A DNA stretch of 64,000 nucleotides from Micromonospora sp. MW-13 (GTDB lineage Bacteria > Actinomycetota > Actinomycetes > Mycobacteriales > Micromonosporaceae), in the NCBI RefSeq assembly GCF_003434305.1, contig NZ_QKKX01000030.1:149113-213112 (forward strand), given 5' to 3'. Under the pieces are notes generated by a model. The model searched no databases and had not been told where the DNA came from. It worked only from the letters and a program-made list of their open reading frames with translations. Shown one piece after another: positions 25,991 to 33,806 of the stretch; the first letter of the stretch is position 1, and every line of letters starts with the position of its first letter. The translations under genes were made by a program, and so were the position numbers.

Positions 25991-26590
25991 TCACTGAAGC
26001 CAGTAGATCATGGCGTAGAGGCCGATCCACACGACGTCGACGAAGTGCCAGTAGTACGACACGACGATCGCGGACGTGGCCTGGGCCGGGGTGAACCGGC
26101 CCATGGTCGTGCGGACCATGAAGATGATGAAGGCGACCAGACCGCCGGTCACGTGCAGGCCGTGGAAACCGGTGGTCAGGTAGAACATCGACCCGTACCC
26201 GTCCGCGTTGATCTTCACGCCCTCGTGGACCAGGGTCCGGTACTCGTTCACCTGACCGAGCACGAAGATCAGACCCATCACGAAGGTGATCGTGAACCAA
26301 CGCCGCAGGGCGTGGACGTCACCCTTCTCCGCGGCGAACACACCGAGCTGGCAGGTCACCGAGGACAACACCAGGATCACCGTGAAGGTGGTCGCGTACG
26401 GGATGTTGAGAAGCTCGGTGTGCTTCGCCCACTGCTCCGGCGCCGCCGCGCGGATGGAGAAGTACATCGCGAACAACGCCGCGAAGAACATGAGTTCGCT
26501 GGAGAGCCACACGATCGTCCCGACGCTGACCATGTTGGGCCGCGTCAGAGAGTGGATCCGGCTCTTGTCAATGGCTGGGGCCGCAGTCAC
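25991..26590 (-). CDS. ctaE: Cytochrome c oxidase subunit III
   Basis: A 199-residue subunit III of the aa3-type terminal oxidase with five hydrophobic helices. Family-typical segments are [34 protein letters not shown] and [20 protein letters not shown]. The subunit stabilises subunit I and proton uptake. I chose the GTG at 26590 (peptide [16 protein letters not shown]) because homologues begin there and an AT-rich hexamer lies 6 nt upstream. It heads the ctaE-qcrC-qcrA-qcrB operon and diverges from ctaG across 108 bp. The catalytic subunit gene ctaD is not in this window. Confidence 0.93.
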   Translation of the reverse strand: MTAAPAIDKSRIHSLTRPNMVSVGTIVWLSSELMFFAALFAMYFSIRAAAPEQWAKHTELLNIPYATTFTVILVLSSVTCQLGVFAAEKGDVHALRRWFTITFVMGLIFVLGQVNEYRTLVHEGVKINADGYGSMFYLTTGFHGLHVTGGLVAFIIFMVRTTMGRFTPAQATSAIVVSYYWHFVDVVWIGLYAMIYWLQ

Positions 26591-26596
26591 GCGGTC

Positions 26597-26602
26597 ATTA
26601 TT
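26597..26602 (-). promoter_or_regulatory. Putative leaderless -10 for ctaE-qcrCAB
   Basis: On the minus strand AATAAT lies 6 nt before the GTG at 26590. It keeps the conserved A at position 2 and T at position 6, but not the first T. No ribosome site is close enough to serve this start. Confidence 0.35.
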
Positions 26603-26685
26603 GCCCCTGACCACGGCCGGCGATCAGCGGGGGGCCAAACCGGTGGCACGGGTGGCCCGATCGTGACGGTCCGGTTCGCCTGGCC

Positions 26686-26691
26686 TAGCCT
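26686..26691 (+). promoter_or_regulatory. Leaderless -10 hexamer for ctaG
   Basis: TAGCCT lies 7 nt before the GTG at 26699, with GAAAAGC between. Together with the opposing ctaE promoter it forms a compact divergent control region. Confidence 0.55.
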
Positions 26692-26698
26692 GAAAAGC

Positions 26699-27667
26699 GT
26701 GCTGCACGTCGATTCGATCTTCGCCGCCACCTCAGCGGTCGCCGCACCGCCGGCCCTGGCCGCCGGCGGCGACCCGCTGCCGCCGCCGTTCACCGTGGCC
26801 CGGGTGTTCACCGAGACCCGGCTGGACAGCTGGCTGGCCCTCGGGCTGGTGCTCGCCGCCGGGCTCTACCTCTACGCTGTGCACCGGCTCCGGCTACGCG
26901 GGGACCGCTGGCCGGTCGCCCGCACGGTGTTCTTCCTCGGCCCGGGCCTCGGCGGGATCGCCGTGGTCACGGTCAGCGGCCTGCACGCGTACGACACCGC
27001 GCTGCTGTCGGTGCACATGGTGCAGCACATGGTGCTGTCGATGGTCTCGCCGATCTTCCTGGCCCTCGGCGCGCCGATCACCCTGGCCCTGCGCACCCTG
27101 CCGGTCCGCCCGCGCAAGCGGCTGCTGGCGATCGTGCACAGCCGGATCGCCCGGATCTACAGCTTCCCCCTGGTGGCGTTCGCCATCTTCGTGGTGAACC
27201 CGTTCGCGCTCTACTTCTCCGACCTGTACCGCTACACCCTCGAACACGCCTGGGCGCACGAGGTGGTGCACGCGCACTTCATCATGACCGGCTGCGTGTT
27301 CTTCTGGCCGCTGCTCGGGCTGGACCCGCTGCCCGGCCGGTGGCCGTACCCGGCCCGGGCGCTGCTCATGGTGCTGTCGGTGCCGTTCCACACCGTGCTC
27401 GGGCTCACCATCATGCAGAGCACCACGCTCTTCGGCGGCGACTGGTACCCGTCGCTCAACCTGACCTGGTCCAACCCCTGGGACGACCAGGTGGTCGCCG
27501 GCGGGATCCTGTGGGCCGGCGGCGAGTTCGTCAGTGTGACGATGCTCGCGGTCCTGGTGGTGCAGTGGGTGCGCCAGTCCGAGCGGGAGGCCCGCCGGCT
27601 CGACCGCGAGCTGGACCGCCAGGAGGCCCGCCAGCGCGCCGCGGAGGCGGCGGAAACAGCAGCCTGA
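26699..27667 (+). CDS. ctaG: Cytochrome c oxidase assembly protein, CtaG family
   Basis: A 322-residue polytopic membrane protein of the caa3-type CtaG/Caa3_CtaG family. About seven hydrophobic helices are visible, for example LALGLVLAAGLYLYAV and LLSVHMVQHMVLSMVSPIFL. Conserved His and Met residues in HMVQHMVLSM and HAHFIMTGCVFFWPL are typical and may bind copper. It is thought to deliver copper to, or help assemble, the terminal oxidase. It diverges from ctaE, consistent with that role. The C-terminal ~45 residues are a charged helix. The GTG start is set by the leaderless hexamer. Confidence 0.88.
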   Translation: MLHVDSIFAATSAVAAPPALAAGGDPLPPPFTVARVFTETRLDSWLALGLVLAAGLYLYAVHRLRLRGDRWPVARTVFFLGPGLGGIAVVTVSGLHAYDTALLSVHMVQHMVLSMVSPIFLALGAPITLALRTLPVRPRKRLLAIVHSRIARIYSFPLVAFAIFVVNPFALYFSDLYRYTLEHAWAHEVVHAHFIMTGCVFFWPLLGLDPLPGRWPYPARALLMVLSVPFHTVLGLTIMQSTTLFGGDWYPSLNLTWSNPWDDQVVAGGILWAGGEFVSVTMLAVLVVQWVRQSEREARRLDRELDRQEARQRAAEAAETAA

Positions 27668-27772
27668 CCAGCCCTTTCCGGTACGCCGGCCGCGCCGCGT
27701 GGGCGCGGGGTCGACCGGCCTGCGGCGGCGGGTACGATCAGCGGGCAGCTACGAGGTGGGAGTCAGCCAGCG

Positions 27773-28168
27773 ATGAGCGATCGTCTTTGCACCGTCCTGC
27801 TCTACAGCGACGACCCGCAGGTCCGCGACCGGATGCGGCTGGCCGTCGGCACCCGGCCCGCCCCCGGGCTGCAGATCGAGTTCGTCGACGCGTCCGACTA
27901 TGCCGGGTGCATCCGGCTGGTCGACGAGTACGAGATCGACCTGATGCTGCTCGACGGCGAGGCGAGCCCCGGCGGCGGCCTCGGCATCGCCCGGCAGATC
28001 AAGGACGACCGGAACGACGCCCCCCCGACCTGCCTGGTGATCGCCCGCGCCGCCGACCGCTGGCTGGCCGCGTACGCCGAGGTCGACGCCACCCTGGTGC
28101 ACCCGCTCGACCCGGTGACCACCGGCGCCACCGTGGCCGACCTGCTGCGCAGCCACACTTCGGCCTGA
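27773..28168 (+). CDS. Receiver-like protein with altered switch residues
   Basis: A 131-residue protein with the response-regulator receiver fold and no output domain. TVLLYSDDPQVRDRM gives the first strand with an Asp pair. LMLLDGEASPGG carries the expected phosphoacceptor Asp at about residue 63. The conserved Lys of the KP motif is replaced by His (LVHPLDP), and the switch Thr/Ser position (LVIARAADR) is Ala. It may be a degenerate or phosphorylation-independent receiver. It is preceded by TACGAT (about 27736-27741) and GAGGTGGGAGTCAGCCAGCG, so it has a short leader. It lies 135 bp upstream of trpD on the same strand; a functional link to tryptophan synthesis is unproven. Confidence 0.7.
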   Translation: MSDRLCTVLLYSDDPQVRDRMRLAVGTRPAPGLQIEFVDASDYAGCIRLVDEYEIDLMLLDGEASPGGGLGIARQIKDDRNDAPPTCLVIARAADRWLAAYAEVDATLVHPLDPVTTGATVADLLRSHTSA

Positions 28169-28303
28169 GCCACTTCGGCCCGAGCCACTCCGGCCCGAGC
28201 CACGCCCCGGCGGGGCGCCACCGGTGACGCCCGGCCCGACGTGCCGGCCCGCGCCGGTCGCACCCCGTCCCCCGCATCCCCACGCCCGCTCGGGAGGCCC
28301 GCC

Positions 28304-29350
28304 ATGGGCGAACGGACCTGGCCGCACCTGATCTCCGCGCTGCTGCGCGGTGAGGAACTCGCCACCGCTGACACCGCCTGGGCGATGGGCGAGATCATGG
28401 CCGGCTCGGCGGCTCCGGCGCAGATCGCCGGTTTCGCCGTCGCGCTGCGGGCCAAGGGCGAGACCCCGGCCGAGCTGGCCGGGCTGGTCGAGACGATGCT
28501 CGGCGAGGCGCTGCCGGTGGAACTGCCGGAGGAACTGCGGGCGTCCGCGCTCGACGTGGTCGGCACCGGTGGTGACCTCGCCCACACCGTCAACATCTCG
28601 ACCATGGCCGCCCTCGTGGTGGCCGGTGCCGGGGTCCGGGTGGTCAAGCACGGCAACCGGGCCGCCTCGTCCCTGTGCGGTACGGCCGACCTGCTGGAGT
28701 ACCTCGGCGTCCCGCTCGACCTGGCCCCGGAGGGGGTGGCCCGGTGCGTGACCGAGGCCGGCATCGGCTTCTGCTTCGCCGGCCGGTTCCACCCGGGCAT
28801 GCGGCACACCGGCCCGACCCGGCGTGAGCTTGGTGTACCGACCTTCTTCAACTTCCTCGGCCCGCTGACCAACCCGGCCCGGCCCCGGGCCGGCGCGGTC
28901 GGCTGCTTCGACCTGCGGATGGCGCCGGTGATGGCGGCCGTCTTCGCCGCCCGGGGCGACTCGGTGCTGGTGCTGCGCGGCGAGGACGGCCTCGACGAGT
29001 TCACCACCGCCGCACCCACCCGGGTCTGGGTGGCGCAGGCAGGCACCGTCAGGGAGGCGCTGCTGGACGCGGTGGATCTCGGGGTTCCCCGGGCCACCCT
29101 GGCCGACCTGCGGGGCGGGGACGCGGCGTACAACGCCGACGTGGCCCGGCGGTTGCTGGCCGGTGAGACCGGCCCGGTGCGGGACGCGGTGCTCGTCAAC
29201 GCCGCCGCCGCGCTGGCCACCCAGGGCCCGCTCGACGGCGACCTGGTCGAGGCGCTGCGCGCCGGGATGACCCGGGCCGCCGAGTCGATCGACTCCGGCG
29301 CCGCCGCCGCCACGCTGGACCGCTGGATCGAGGTCACCCGCTCCGCCTGA
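28304..29350 (+). CDS. trpD: Anthranilate phosphoribosyltransferase
   Basis: A 348-residue enzyme of tryptophan biosynthesis that joins anthranilate and PRPP to give phosphoribosyl-anthranilate. Conserved motifs are DVVGTGGD (PRPP loop, about residue 86), [17 protein letters not shown], and the metal site in [10 protein letters not shown]. The length is standard. The ATG follows GGGAGG with a 6-nt spacer. It stands apart from other trp genes, as trpD does in mycobacteria (Rv2192c), where it also neighbours the ctaE-qcr genes. Downstream are about 540 bp without a gene, containing repeats. Confidence 0.95.
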   Translation: MGERTWPHLISALLRGEELATADTAWAMGEIMAGSAAPAQIAGFAVALRAKGETPAELAGLVETMLGEALPVELPEELRASALDVVGTGGDLAHTVNISTMAALVVAGAGVRVVKHGNRAASSLCGTADLLEYLGVPLDLAPEGVARCVTEAGIGFCFAGRFHPGMRHTGPTRRELGVPTFFNFLGPLTNPARPRAGAVGCFDLRMAPVMAAVFAARGDSVLVLRGEDGLDEFTTAAPTRVWVAQAGTVREALLDAVDLGVPRATLADLRGGDAAYNADVARRLLAGETGPVRDAVLVNAAAALATQGPLDGDLVEALRAGMTRAAESIDSGAAAATLDRWIEVTRSA

Positions 29351-29405
29351 CCGCCCGCCGGCTGGTCGGCGCGCACCGACCAGCCCTCCCACATCCGACA
29401 ACTGA

Positions 29406-29691
29406 CCGCAGCCGTCGGTGTGGGATCGACCCGGCGGACCGCGGCGGCGGCCGGGTCGGCGGTAGCCCCGGAGCGGCAGCCGGGTCGGCGCTAGGCCCGG
29501 AGCGGTGGTAGCCCCGGAGCAGCGGCCGGGGCAGCGGTAGGCCGGAGCGGCAGCCGGGCTGGCGGACCGGAGCGGTGGTAGGCCGGCGGACCGGACCGGC
29601 AGGTCGGCCGGTAGCCCTCGGTGCGTAGGCCGGCGGACCGGACCGGCAGGTCGGCCGGTAGCCCTCGGTGCGTAGGCCGCAGCCGTCGGTG
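29406..29691. repeat. GC-rich repeat array including a perfect 47-bp tandem pair
   Basis: The 540-bp gene-free gap between trpD and the zinc-ribbon gene contains a repeat array. Two identical 47-bp units lie at 29581-29627 and 29628-29674. Upstream are degenerate units built from GGTAGCCCCGGAGCGG and CAGCCGGG words. The whole array is bracketed by two copies of CCGCAGCCGTCGGTG (29406-29420 and 29677-29691). A 47-bp period is not a multiple of three, so the short ORFs through it are not credible genes. I see no transposase, CRISPR-type spacers or target duplication. The remaining part of the gap (29692-29890) holds only the leader and ribosome site of the next gene. Confidence 0.75.
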
Positions 29692-29890
29692 CACCCACGG
29701 CCCTCGCCGAACGTGTCGCACCTCCGTGGGAAACTACATCCGAGTGATTTTCCGATGCCCGGTCCGGCCACCGCCCGCCGGACGGGCCACCGGCCACCAC
29801 GCCGGCCGACGTCCCCGTGGGTCCCCGGTCCCGCCGCTCCGGCGGGCACCGCGCGACCACGACGGCGTCCAGCAACCAGAGGAGACGCCC

Positions 29891-30094
29891 GTGTCGGACC
29901 GCGAGCTCTACTGCGATACCTGCGGGGGCGTGCAGCCGTTCGAGGCGCCGCCCTGCGCCGACGGCCACGGCGCCGACTGCCCGGAGCTGGCCTGCACCGG
30001 CTGTGGCGCAGCCGTGCTGATCGCCACGTTCACCTTCCCGGCCACCCGGCTCACCGGCCGCCGCCACCGCGCGTCCCGACGCCACGCCGCCTGA
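29891..30094 (+). CDS. Small zinc-ribbon protein
   Basis: A 67-residue protein with cysteines arranged as CDTCG, CADGHGADC and CTGCG, consistent with a zinc ribbon or rubredoxin-like knuckle. The C-terminus is basic (TGRRHRASRRHAA) and could bind nucleic acid. No family name can be given. The GTG is preceded by GAGGAGACGCCC, a good ribosome site. It stands alone, facing the ctaF-ctaC genes, with a strong hairpin between them. Confidence 0.68.
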   Translation: MSDRELYCDTCGGVQPFEAPPCADGHGADCPELACTGCGAAVLIATFTFPATRLTGRRHRASRRHAA

Positions 30095-30324
30095 CCAGCA
30101 CCTCACCCCGGCCAGCAGACGCCTGACCGACCCGCGCCCCGCCCGCGACCTGCCCTGACCAGCCCGGCGGGGTTCCGGCGAAGATCCACTCCAGTTGCCG
30201 CACAACGCTCCTTGCTGCGTCTACGAAGGCGCGACATGCCGCACACCGAGTCGATCAACACGACGGGACCGACCAGAGGCGGGCCGGACAGAAGCGCGCC
30301 CGACCAGAGGCGGGGCCGGACAGG

Positions 30325-30364
30325 CAGGAAGCCCGCGCCCCTGGAACGGGGTGCGGGCTTCCTG
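30325..30364. terminator. Strong 17-bp hairpin between zinc-ribbon gene and ctaF
   Basis: CAGGAAGCCCGCGCCCC (30325-30341) pairs with 30348-30364 through 17 bp with one G-T wobble and a 6-nt loop. It lies 21 bp after the ctaF stop. There is no T-tract. It probably terminates ctaC-ctaF and possibly the opposing gene. Just upstream, two imperfect copies of a ~20-bp word (GACCAGAGGCGGG) occur at about 30270 and 30302. Confidence 0.7.
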
Positions 30365-30384
30365 ACGTGTTGCCGGGGCGCCGG

Positions 30385-30813
30385 TCAGTGCTCGGCGGTG
30401 CGCCGGGTGCCGGTGTAGTACTCGAAGAGCAGGCCGCAGGCGGCGAAGACGACCGCCAGCAGGCCCAGGCCGATCAGCCAGAACTGCCAGAACGCCAGGC
30501 CGAGGCCGGCGATCGCGGCGGCCAACGCCAGCCCGATGGGCCAGTAGCTGCCCGGGCTGAAGAAGCCGATCTCGCCCGCGCCGTCGGCGATCTCGCCGTC
30601 CGGCCGGTCCTCCGGACGCAGGTCGATGCGGCGGGAGACGAACCAGAAGAAGCCGCCGCACATCGTGCAGAGCAGGAACGACAGCAGCAGCGCCACGGTG
30701 CCGACCCACTCGACCCGGCCGCCGGAGTCGCCGTACGTCCAGGCGCCGTAGAGAACCGTCGTGCCGAAGAGGAACCCGGCGATGACCAGGAAGATACGCC
30801 ACTCGGTCTTCAT
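30385..30813 (-). CDS. ctaF: Actinobacterial cytochrome c oxidase subunit IV
   Basis: A 142-residue membrane protein with four hydrophobic helices: IFLVIAGFLFGTTVLYGAW, VGTVALLLSFLLCTMCGGF, WPIGLALAAAIAGLGLAFWQ and LGLLAVVFAACGLLF. It matches the small subunit IV unique to the actinobacterial bcc-aa3 supercomplex. The polar loop contains the FFSPGSYWP segment common to the family. The ATG follows GAGGGAGCGGGC. It starts 10 bp after the ctaC stop, so the two are co-transcribed; ctaD, often found between them in related bacteria, is not here. Confidence 0.93.
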   Translation of the reverse strand: MKTEWRIFLVIAGFLFGTTVLYGAWTYGDSGGRVEWVGTVALLLSFLLCTMCGGFFWFVSRRIDLRPEDRPDGEIADGAGEIGFFSPGSYWPIGLALAAAIAGLGLAFWQFWLIGLGLLAVVFAACGLLFEYYTGTRRTAEH

Positions 30814-30823
30814 GCCCGCTCCC

Positions 30824-31795
30824 TCAGCTTCCCGCGCCGGCGGTGACGTCGTCCGGGTTGAAGTTGGCCGTGTCGCGCCGGGTCTTGAACGGCACGGTGG
30901 TGGAGGCGTACGGGTCCTCGCCGATCGCGGTGAGCGCCTCCTGCGTCGACCTGCCGTCCCGCTTGGCGGCCAGGAACTGGTCGTACTGCTGCGGGGAGAC
31001 GACCCGCAGCTCGAAGTTCATGAACGCGTGGTAGCTGCCGCACAGCTCGGCGCAGCGACCGACGTACGCGCCCTCGGCGTCGAGGCTGGAGACCTCGAAG
31101 ACGTTGCGAACGTTGCCCGGCATGACGTCCCGCTTGAACAGCAGCTCCGGCACCCAGAACGAGTGGACGACGTCCTTGCTGTGCTCCTCGAACCGGATGG
31201 ACCGGTCGGTCGGCAGGACCAGGATCGGGATGACCTCGCTGGTGCCGAGCACCGAGGCCACCGTGTTGGCGTCCTTGCCCTGGCCGTCGCGGTAGTTGAA
31301 CTGCCAGTTCCACTTGAAGGCGATGACCTCGACCGTGATGTCGGGGTTCTTCGTCGTCTTCGTCACGTCGGTCTGCACGACCGCCGTGTAGTAGAAGAGC
31401 ACCGACACGATCAGGATCGGGGCGATCGTGTAGAGGAACTCCATCGGCAGGTTGTAGCGCGTCTGCACCGGCAGGTCGTTGCCCCGCTTCCGGTAGCGCA
31501 CCACGCACCAGAAGATCAGGCCCCAGACGAACACGCCGACCGCGAGCGCCGCGATGCAGGACGCGATCCACAGGTTGTACATCCGGTGCGACTCGGGCGA
31601 GATGCCGCCCTGCGGCCAGCCGAAGCCGGCGAAGGTCTTGCCGACGTCACAGCCCGTGAGCAGGACCAGCAGCGCCGCGCCGCCGAGGCCGAGCCCGGCG
31701 AGCCGACCAGCACCACGCCGCCGGCGTCCACCGGCTCCCGGGGAAGCGCTGTGCCGTACGGCCGACGGCCGTACCTCCGAACTCCTTGCGACCAC
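30824..31795 (-). CDS. ctaC: Cytochrome c oxidase subunit II
   Basis: A 323-residue subunit II. A basic leader and lipobox (VLLTGC, Cys near residue 49) predict a lipoprotein. Two membrane helices follow (IASCIAALAVGVFVWGLIFW and FLYTIAPILIVSVLFYYTA). The periplasmic cupredoxin domain has the aromatic electron-entry patch (WNWQFNY) and the binuclear CuA ligands: His of VVHSFWVP and the CAELCGSYHAFM loop. It receives electrons from QcrC and passes them to subunit I. The GTG at 31795 has GGGAGG about 10 nt upstream. It diverges from the cysteine desulfurase gene. Confidence 0.94.
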   Translation of the reverse strand: MVARSSEVRPSAVRHSASPGAGGRRRRGAGRLAGLGLGGAALLVLLTGCDVGKTFAGFGWPQGGISPESHRMYNLWIASCIAALAVGVFVWGLIFWCVVRYRKRGNDLPVQTRYNLPMEFLYTIAPILIVSVLFYYTAVVQTDVTKTTKNPDITVEVIAFKWNWQFNYRDGQGKDANTVASVLGTSEVIPILVLPTDRSIRFEEHSKDVVHSFWVPELLFKRDVMPGNVRNVFEVSSLDAEGAYVGRCAELCGSYHAFMNFELRVVSPQQYDQFLAAKRDGRSTQEALTAIGEDPYASTTVPFKTRRDTANFNPDDVTAGAGS

Positions 31796-31951
31796 CTGGT
31801 CCTGCCTCCCTAGCGCGCCGCGGTGGTTGTTGTCCCCGTACCAGCGGCAAAGGCGTCACCGACGGTCGCAGATTACTCGACCATGACGGGCCTGACCGTG
31901 TTGGGGTGGCCGTCCGCCCCCATCGGGGGGATCTTGGGCATACCGGCGCGA

Positions 31952-31957
31952 TAGCGT
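31952..31957 (+). promoter_or_regulatory. Leaderless -10 hexamer for cysteine desulfurase
   Basis: TAGCGT lies 7 nt before the GTG at 31965, with CGGAGCC between. The CGGAG is too close to the start to be an efficient ribosome site, so a leaderless transcript is favoured. Confidence 0.5.
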
Positions 31958-31964
31958 CGGAGCC

Positions 31965-33116
31965 GTGAGCGCACCCTCGGTCTACCTGGACGCGGCCACC
32001 GCCGCGCCGCCGCACCCGGTCGCCCGGCAGGCCCTGCTGGCCGCCCTCGACGACGGCTGGGCCGATCCGGCCAGGCTCTACACGCAGGCCCGCCGGGCCC
32101 GGCAACTGCTCGACGCGGCCCGCGAGGCCGCCGCGGCCACCCTCGGCGTCCGCGCCGACGAGCTGTCCTTCACCCCCAGCGGTACGACCGCGGCGCACTC
32201 GGCCGTGCTCGGCGGCCTGGCCGGGCGGCGCCGGGTGGGCGGCGCTCTGGTGCACTCCGCGATCGAGCACTCAGCCGTGCTGCACGCCGCCGAGCGGCAC
32301 GTCGCCGCCGGCGGCACGGCGACCTGCGTGCCGGTGGACCGGCTCGGCCGGGTCGAGGTGGCTGCCTGGTCTGCGGCGGTCGCCGCGCCGGGCGTGGCCC
32401 TCGCCGCGCTGATCGGGGCCAGCCACGAGGTGGGCACCGTGCAGCCGGTGGCCGAGGCCGCCGCCGCGTGCGCCGCCGCCGGGGTGCCGCTGTACGTCGA
32501 CGCGGCCCAGCTCGTCGGGCGGGCCCCGGTGCCGGGCGGCTGGTCGGTGCTGACCGCCAGCGCGCACAAGTGGGGCGGCCCGCCCGGCGTCGGGCTGCTG
32601 GTGGTGCGCAAGGGCACCCGGTGGGAGTCGCCGTGGCCGGCCGACGAGCGGGAGTCGGGGCGTACCCCCGGGGTGGTGAACCTGCCCGCGGTGGTGGCGG
32701 CGGCGGCGAGCCTGCGCGCGGCGGCGGCCGACGCGGCGGCCGAGGCTGCCCGGCTGGCCCCGCTGGTGGACCTGATCCGGGCCCGGGTGGCGGCCGAGGT
32801 GCCGGACGTGGAGGTGGTCGGCGACCCGGTCGACCGGCTCCCCCACCTGGTCACCTTCTCCTGCCTGTACGTCGACGGCGAGGCGCTGCTGCACGCGCTG
32901 GACCGCCGGGGGTTCGCGGTCTCCTCGGGCTCGTCCTGCACGTCGTCGACGCTGCGCCCGTCGCACGTGCTGGAGGCGATGGGGGTGCTGTCGCACGGCA
33001 ACGTGCGGGTGTCGCTGCACCGGGAGACGACCCCGGCGCAGGTGGAGCGGTTCCTCGCCGAGCTGCCGGGGATCGTCACGGAGCTGCGCGCCGAGGCTGG
33101 GGTGGTGGGGCTGTGA
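31965..33116 (+). CDS. Cysteine desulfurase (NifS/IscS type)
   Basis: A 383-residue class V aminotransferase-fold enzyme that uses PLP to convert cysteine to alanine and a protein-bound persulfide. YVDAAQLVGR contains the PLP-contacting Asp, TASAHKWGGPPG the Schiff-base Lys, and SSGSSCTSSTLRPSHVL the catalytic Cys on a mobile loop. The N-terminus VYLDAATAAPPHP is typical. Its stop overlaps the TusA gene start (GTGA), so the persulfide is probably handed to TusA for thio-modification of tRNA or other sulfur transfer. It is not next to iscU or suf genes, which argues for a sulfur-trafficking role distinct from the main Fe-S machinery. Confidence 0.9.
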   Translation: MSAPSVYLDAATAAPPHPVARQALLAALDDGWADPARLYTQARRARQLLDAAREAAAATLGVRADELSFTPSGTTAAHSAVLGGLAGRRRVGGALVHSAIEHSAVLHAAERHVAAGGTATCVPVDRLGRVEVAAWSAAVAAPGVALAALIGASHEVGTVQPVAEAAAACAAAGVPLYVDAAQLVGRAPVPGGWSVLTASAHKWGGPPGVGLLVVRKGTRWESPWPADERESGRTPGVVNLPAVVAAAASLRAAAADAAAEAARLAPLVDLIRARVAAEVPDVEVVGDPVDRLPHLVTFSCLYVDGEALLHALDRRGFAVSSGSSCTSSTLRPSHVLEAMGVLSHGNVRVSLHRETTPAQVERFLAELPGIVTELRAEAGVVGL

Positions 33117-33376
33117 CCGGGCCGGACGAGGTGACCAGGCCGGCGGCACCGACCGCCCCCGCCGAGGTGCTGGACTGTCGGGGTCAGCGCTGCCCGCTGC
33201 CGGTGATCGGGCTGGCCCGCCGGCTGCCGGAGCTGCCGGTCGGTGCGGTGCTGCGGGTCCTCGCCGACGACCCGGCGGCGGCCGTCGACATCCCGGCCTG
33301 GTGCCGGATGCGCGGCCAGGAGTTCGTCGCCGCGCACTCCGAGGGCCCCGGCTACGAGGTCCGCCGCACCCACTGA
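33113..33376 (+). CDS. TusA-type sulfurtransferase
   Basis: An 87-residue TusA/SirA-fold protein. After ~17 disordered residues comes LDCRGQRCPLPVIGLAR, with the sulfur-accepting Cys in the CPxP motif. ADDPAAAVDIPAWCRMRGQEF is the second helix-strand unit with its usual Asp. It accepts persulfide sulfur from a cysteine desulfurase. The GTG start overlaps the desulfurase stop by four bases (GTGA), strong evidence that the two work together. Confidence 0.88.
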   Translation: MTGPDEVTRPAAPTAPAEVLDCRGQRCPLPVIGLARRLPELPVGAVLRVLADDPAAAVDIPAWCRMRGQEFVAAHSEGPGYEVRRTH

Positions 33377-33395
33377 GCCGCCCACGACCCGCGCC

Positions 33396-33698
33396 TCATG
33401 GGCTCGTGCTCGATGGCAGGGCGTCGATCCAGATCAACCGGAGTTGACGACCAGTGCGGCTGAAGAGCCGGAGTGCGCCCTCGGCGTCCGCGAAGTGCCC
33501 GGTCGACGTCCGATCGTCGCTGTGGAGCAGGACGCCGTCCTCGAACGACATGCCCCAGGCGAAGACTCGGCCGTCGACCCGGTCGCCGTGCTCCTCGCAG
33601 ATCGCGAACCGCCGGGGCGCGAACTCGTTCACCAACTCGACAAGCATCAGCTGAAATTCCTCGGGCGTGCCGAGTGGCTCGGTCGTCGGGTCAAGCAT
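33396..33698 (-). CDS. 100-residue protein diverging from XRE regulator gene
   Basis: The product is a 100-residue acidic protein with no name I can give. It mixes helix and strand (PEEFQLMLVELVNEFAPRRFAI; GRVFAWGMSFEDGVLLHSDD; SAEGALRLF-like segment ending LRLIWID). The ATG at 33698 is preceded by GGAGG with a 5-nt spacer. Small proteins of this kind often accompany XRE/DUF5753 plus DUF397 pairs in actinomycetes. Its promoter region carries the perfect palindrome at 33721-33734 and diverges from the XRE regulator. Possible roles include an antitoxin-like or co-regulator partner; this is inference. It converges with the TusA gene, 19 bp apart. Confidence 0.68.
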   Translation of the reverse strand: MLDPTTEPLGTPEEFQLMLVELVNEFAPRRFAICEEHGDRVDGRVFAWGMSFEDGVLLHSDDRTSTGHFADAEGALRLFSRTGRQLRLIWIDALPSSTSP

Positions 33699-33720
33699 GG
33701 CCACCTCCAGAAGGTTGATT

Positions 33721-33734
33721 GCTATACGTATAGC
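33721..33734. promoter_or_regulatory. Perfect AT-rich palindrome, operator candidate
   Basis: GCTATACGTATAGC is a 14-bp perfect palindrome and one of the most AT-rich sites in the window. It lies in the 108-bp region between the divergent 100-residue gene and the XRE/DUF5753 gene, 22 bp from one start and 72 bp from the other. The position and symmetry suit a dimeric helix-turn-helix operator overlapping a promoter. Confidence 0.55.
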
Positions 33735-33806
33735 CCGTCGCATTGCCTATTGGAAGTGGTGGCGGCATGATGTCTTCATCGGTACACGAACGTGGAGGCG
33801 AAGCTG

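Noticed and set aside
29406..29691. CRISPR-like appearance of the repeat array
   Set aside because: The 47-bp copies are directly adjacent without spacers, the other units are degenerate, and there are no cas genes.
30813..30824. A remnant of ctaD between ctaC and ctaF
   Set aside because: Only 10 bp separate the two genes, and no fragment resembling oxidase subunit I is visible on either strand.
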